Source: Halomonas sp. HL-48
Lineage (GTDB): Bacteria; Pseudomonadota; Gammaproteobacteria; Pseudomonadales; Halomonadaceae
DNA length: 64,000 nucleotides
Direction: 5' to 3'
NCBI RefSeq assembly: GCF_001314875.1
Contig: NZ_LJZS01000016.1
Coordinates: forward strand, 1-64,000
Both the position numbers and the translations under genes were made by a program. This document shows positions 63,233 through 64,000 of this stretch, piece by piece (positions within the stretch are counted from its first letter, which is position 1; every line of letters starts with the position of its first letter). The notes below the pieces were generated by a model that was not told the origin of the DNA, searched no databases, and saw nothing but the letters and a program-made list of their open reading frames with translations.

Positions 63233-64000
63233 ATGATTCATCATTGGCACATGCTGAACGCCCCGCAAATCAACGAGGTCGCCAAGCGCGACCCGGTAGC
63301 CGTGTTGGTGCTCGGTGCGATTGAACAGCACGGCAGCCACCTGCCGGTGGCCACCGACCTGACCATTGGCGAAGGACTGCAGACGGCCATGCTGTCCGCG
63401 CTGGACCCGAGCTTCGAGGTGATCTGCCTGCCGCCGATGGCCGTGGGCGCCAGCGACGAGCACGCAAGCTTCCCCGGCACGCTCAGCCTGCCCGCGCCGG
63501 TGGCCATCGCCACCCTGGAAGCCTACGGCGATAGCCTGGCCCGGGCGGGGATTCGTCGCTGGGTGTTAATCAACAGCCACGGCGGTAACAAGGCGGTAAT
63601 GGACCTGGCCGCGCTGACGCTGCGCCGCCGTCATGGCATGCGCGTGGTCAAAACCACCTATACCCGCCTGCCGCCGCTGGAGGGCGCAATGGACGCCGAC
63701 GAATTGCGCAAGGGGCTGCACGGCGGTGCGCTGGAAACCGCCATGATGCTCTATCTCGCCCCTGAACTCGTTCAACTGGACCATTACCAGGCACCTTCGA
63801 CGATCGCGCCCCATGGCGATGCCCTGGTAGGGCCGGAAGGCGCCGCCGCGTTCGCCTGGCTGGCGGAAGATTTAAGCGCGCAGGGCGTAGCCGGCGACGC
63901 GCGCCCGGCTACGGCGGAGCTAGGCGCCCGCCTGGTGGCCCACTATGCCGGGCAGCTCGCCCGGGTCGTGGCCGAAACCGCCCGGCTGCCCGCCCTTAAC
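63233..64000 (+). CDS. Creatininase-family amidohydrolase, cut by window end
   Basis: A 256-residue open fragment without a stop in the window. Metal and fold motifs: AVLVLGAIEQHGSHLPVATDLTIGEGL (Glu, His, Asp ligands), GASDEHASFPGTLSLP, VLINSHGGNKAVMDLAA (His) and GGALETAMMLYLAPEL (Glu). The family includes creatininase, MftE-type mycofactocin enzymes and FAPy deformylase ArfB. The identity here is not shown; no mycofactocin genes are visible. It lies 21 bases after the FkbM stop and may continue that operon. Confidence 0.85.
   Translation, partial: MIHHWHMLNAPQINEVAKRDPVAVLVLGAIEQHGSHLPVATDLTIGEGLQTAMLSALDPSFEVICLPPMAVGASDEHASFPGTLSLPAPVAIATLEAYGDSLARAGIRRWVLINSHGGNKAVMDLAALTLRRRHGMRVVKTTYTRLPPLEGAMDADELRKGLHGGALETAMMLYLAPELVQLDHYQAPSTIAPHGDALVGPEGAAAFAWLAEDLSAQGVAGDARPATAELGARLVAHYAGQLARVVAETARLPALN

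Noticed and set aside
63233..64000. Mycofactocin enzyme MftE
   Set aside because: Only the creatininase fold is shared; no other mft genes are visible in the window.

Overview
The window looks like the chromosome of a moderately halophilic gammaproteobacterium close to Halomonas. The basis is visibly GC-rich coding with long antisense ORFs, many acidic proteins (the efflux adaptor and an MFS carrier both end in acidic tails), and the gene set: RND efflux, TRAP uptake of gluconate, a smo/mtl-type polyol operon, opgGH glucans and cynS. This assignment is inference; no rRNA or marker gene is present. I saw no tRNA, rRNA or CRISPR array.

Layout. 1-2.5 kb is an AT-rich foreign patch next to the 5' end of dusA: an IS30-like transposase tail, a tightly coupled pair of unrecognised genes (one with a DGxQR motif of ParB/DGQHR type, one with a HEPN-like RNxxxH motif), and the C-terminal stump of an S24/LexA-like phage repressor. 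2.5-6.3 kb holds dusA, a catalase and an M14-family deacylase. 6.4-16.2 kb is an efflux locus: a TetR/AcrR-type regulator, an OB-fold membrane protein, an AcrB-type pump, its lipoprotein adaptor, a TolC-type channel, a hydrolase and a MipA/OmpV porin. Four AcrR-like operator sequences lie in this locus and a fifth lies far away in front of an LpxR-like lipid A deacylase (46.3 kb). 16.4-18 kb is a cyanate locus (FNT-family transporter and cynS) behind a sigma-54-type promoter, followed by a convergent fructosamine kinase.

18.9-30.5 kb is one long minus-strand polyol (sorbitol/mannitol/arabitol type) operon: SorC-family regulator, ABC transporter (binding protein, two permeases, ATPase), HAD phosphatase, SDR dehydrogenase, a frameshifted P-loop kinase, mannitol-dehydrogenase-family enzyme, xylulokinase and transaldolase. 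Together these would import polyols, oxidise them to ketoses, phosphorylate them and pass them to the pentose phosphate pathway. 30.6-35.2 kb is housekeeping: NIF3-like protein, two Nudix enzymes, a 2OG-Fe oxygenase, OsmC, an EamA exporter and a MOSC protein. 35.3-40.05 kb is a gluconate operon (TRAP PQM, gntK, LacI-type gntR) with a perfect GntR-like operator upstream.

40.2-47.7 kb has ohrR/ohr peroxide defence, a YghU-like GST, a DUF2798 protein, a TonB siderophore receptor with a Fur-like box, a small hypothetical, LpxR, YaeQ and a GST. 47.9-51.5 kb is beta-oxidation (crotonase, 3-hydroxyacyl-CoA dehydrogenase, acyl-CoA dehydrogenase). 51.6-55.7 kb has an MFS carrier, a methyltransferase and glyoxalase pair with overlapping divergent start codons, a DUF4870-like protein and an LpxL-type acyltransferase. 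55.7-63.2 kb is an envelope-polysaccharide block: manC, an LTA-synthase/OpgB-like sulfatase-fold enzyme, and divergently opgG-opgH-FkbM methyltransferase. A creatininase-family gene runs off the right edge.

The strongest candidates for something undescribed are the two-gene AT-rich module at 111-2067 and the five-site efflux regulon that appears to tie drug efflux to porin and lipid A remodelling.
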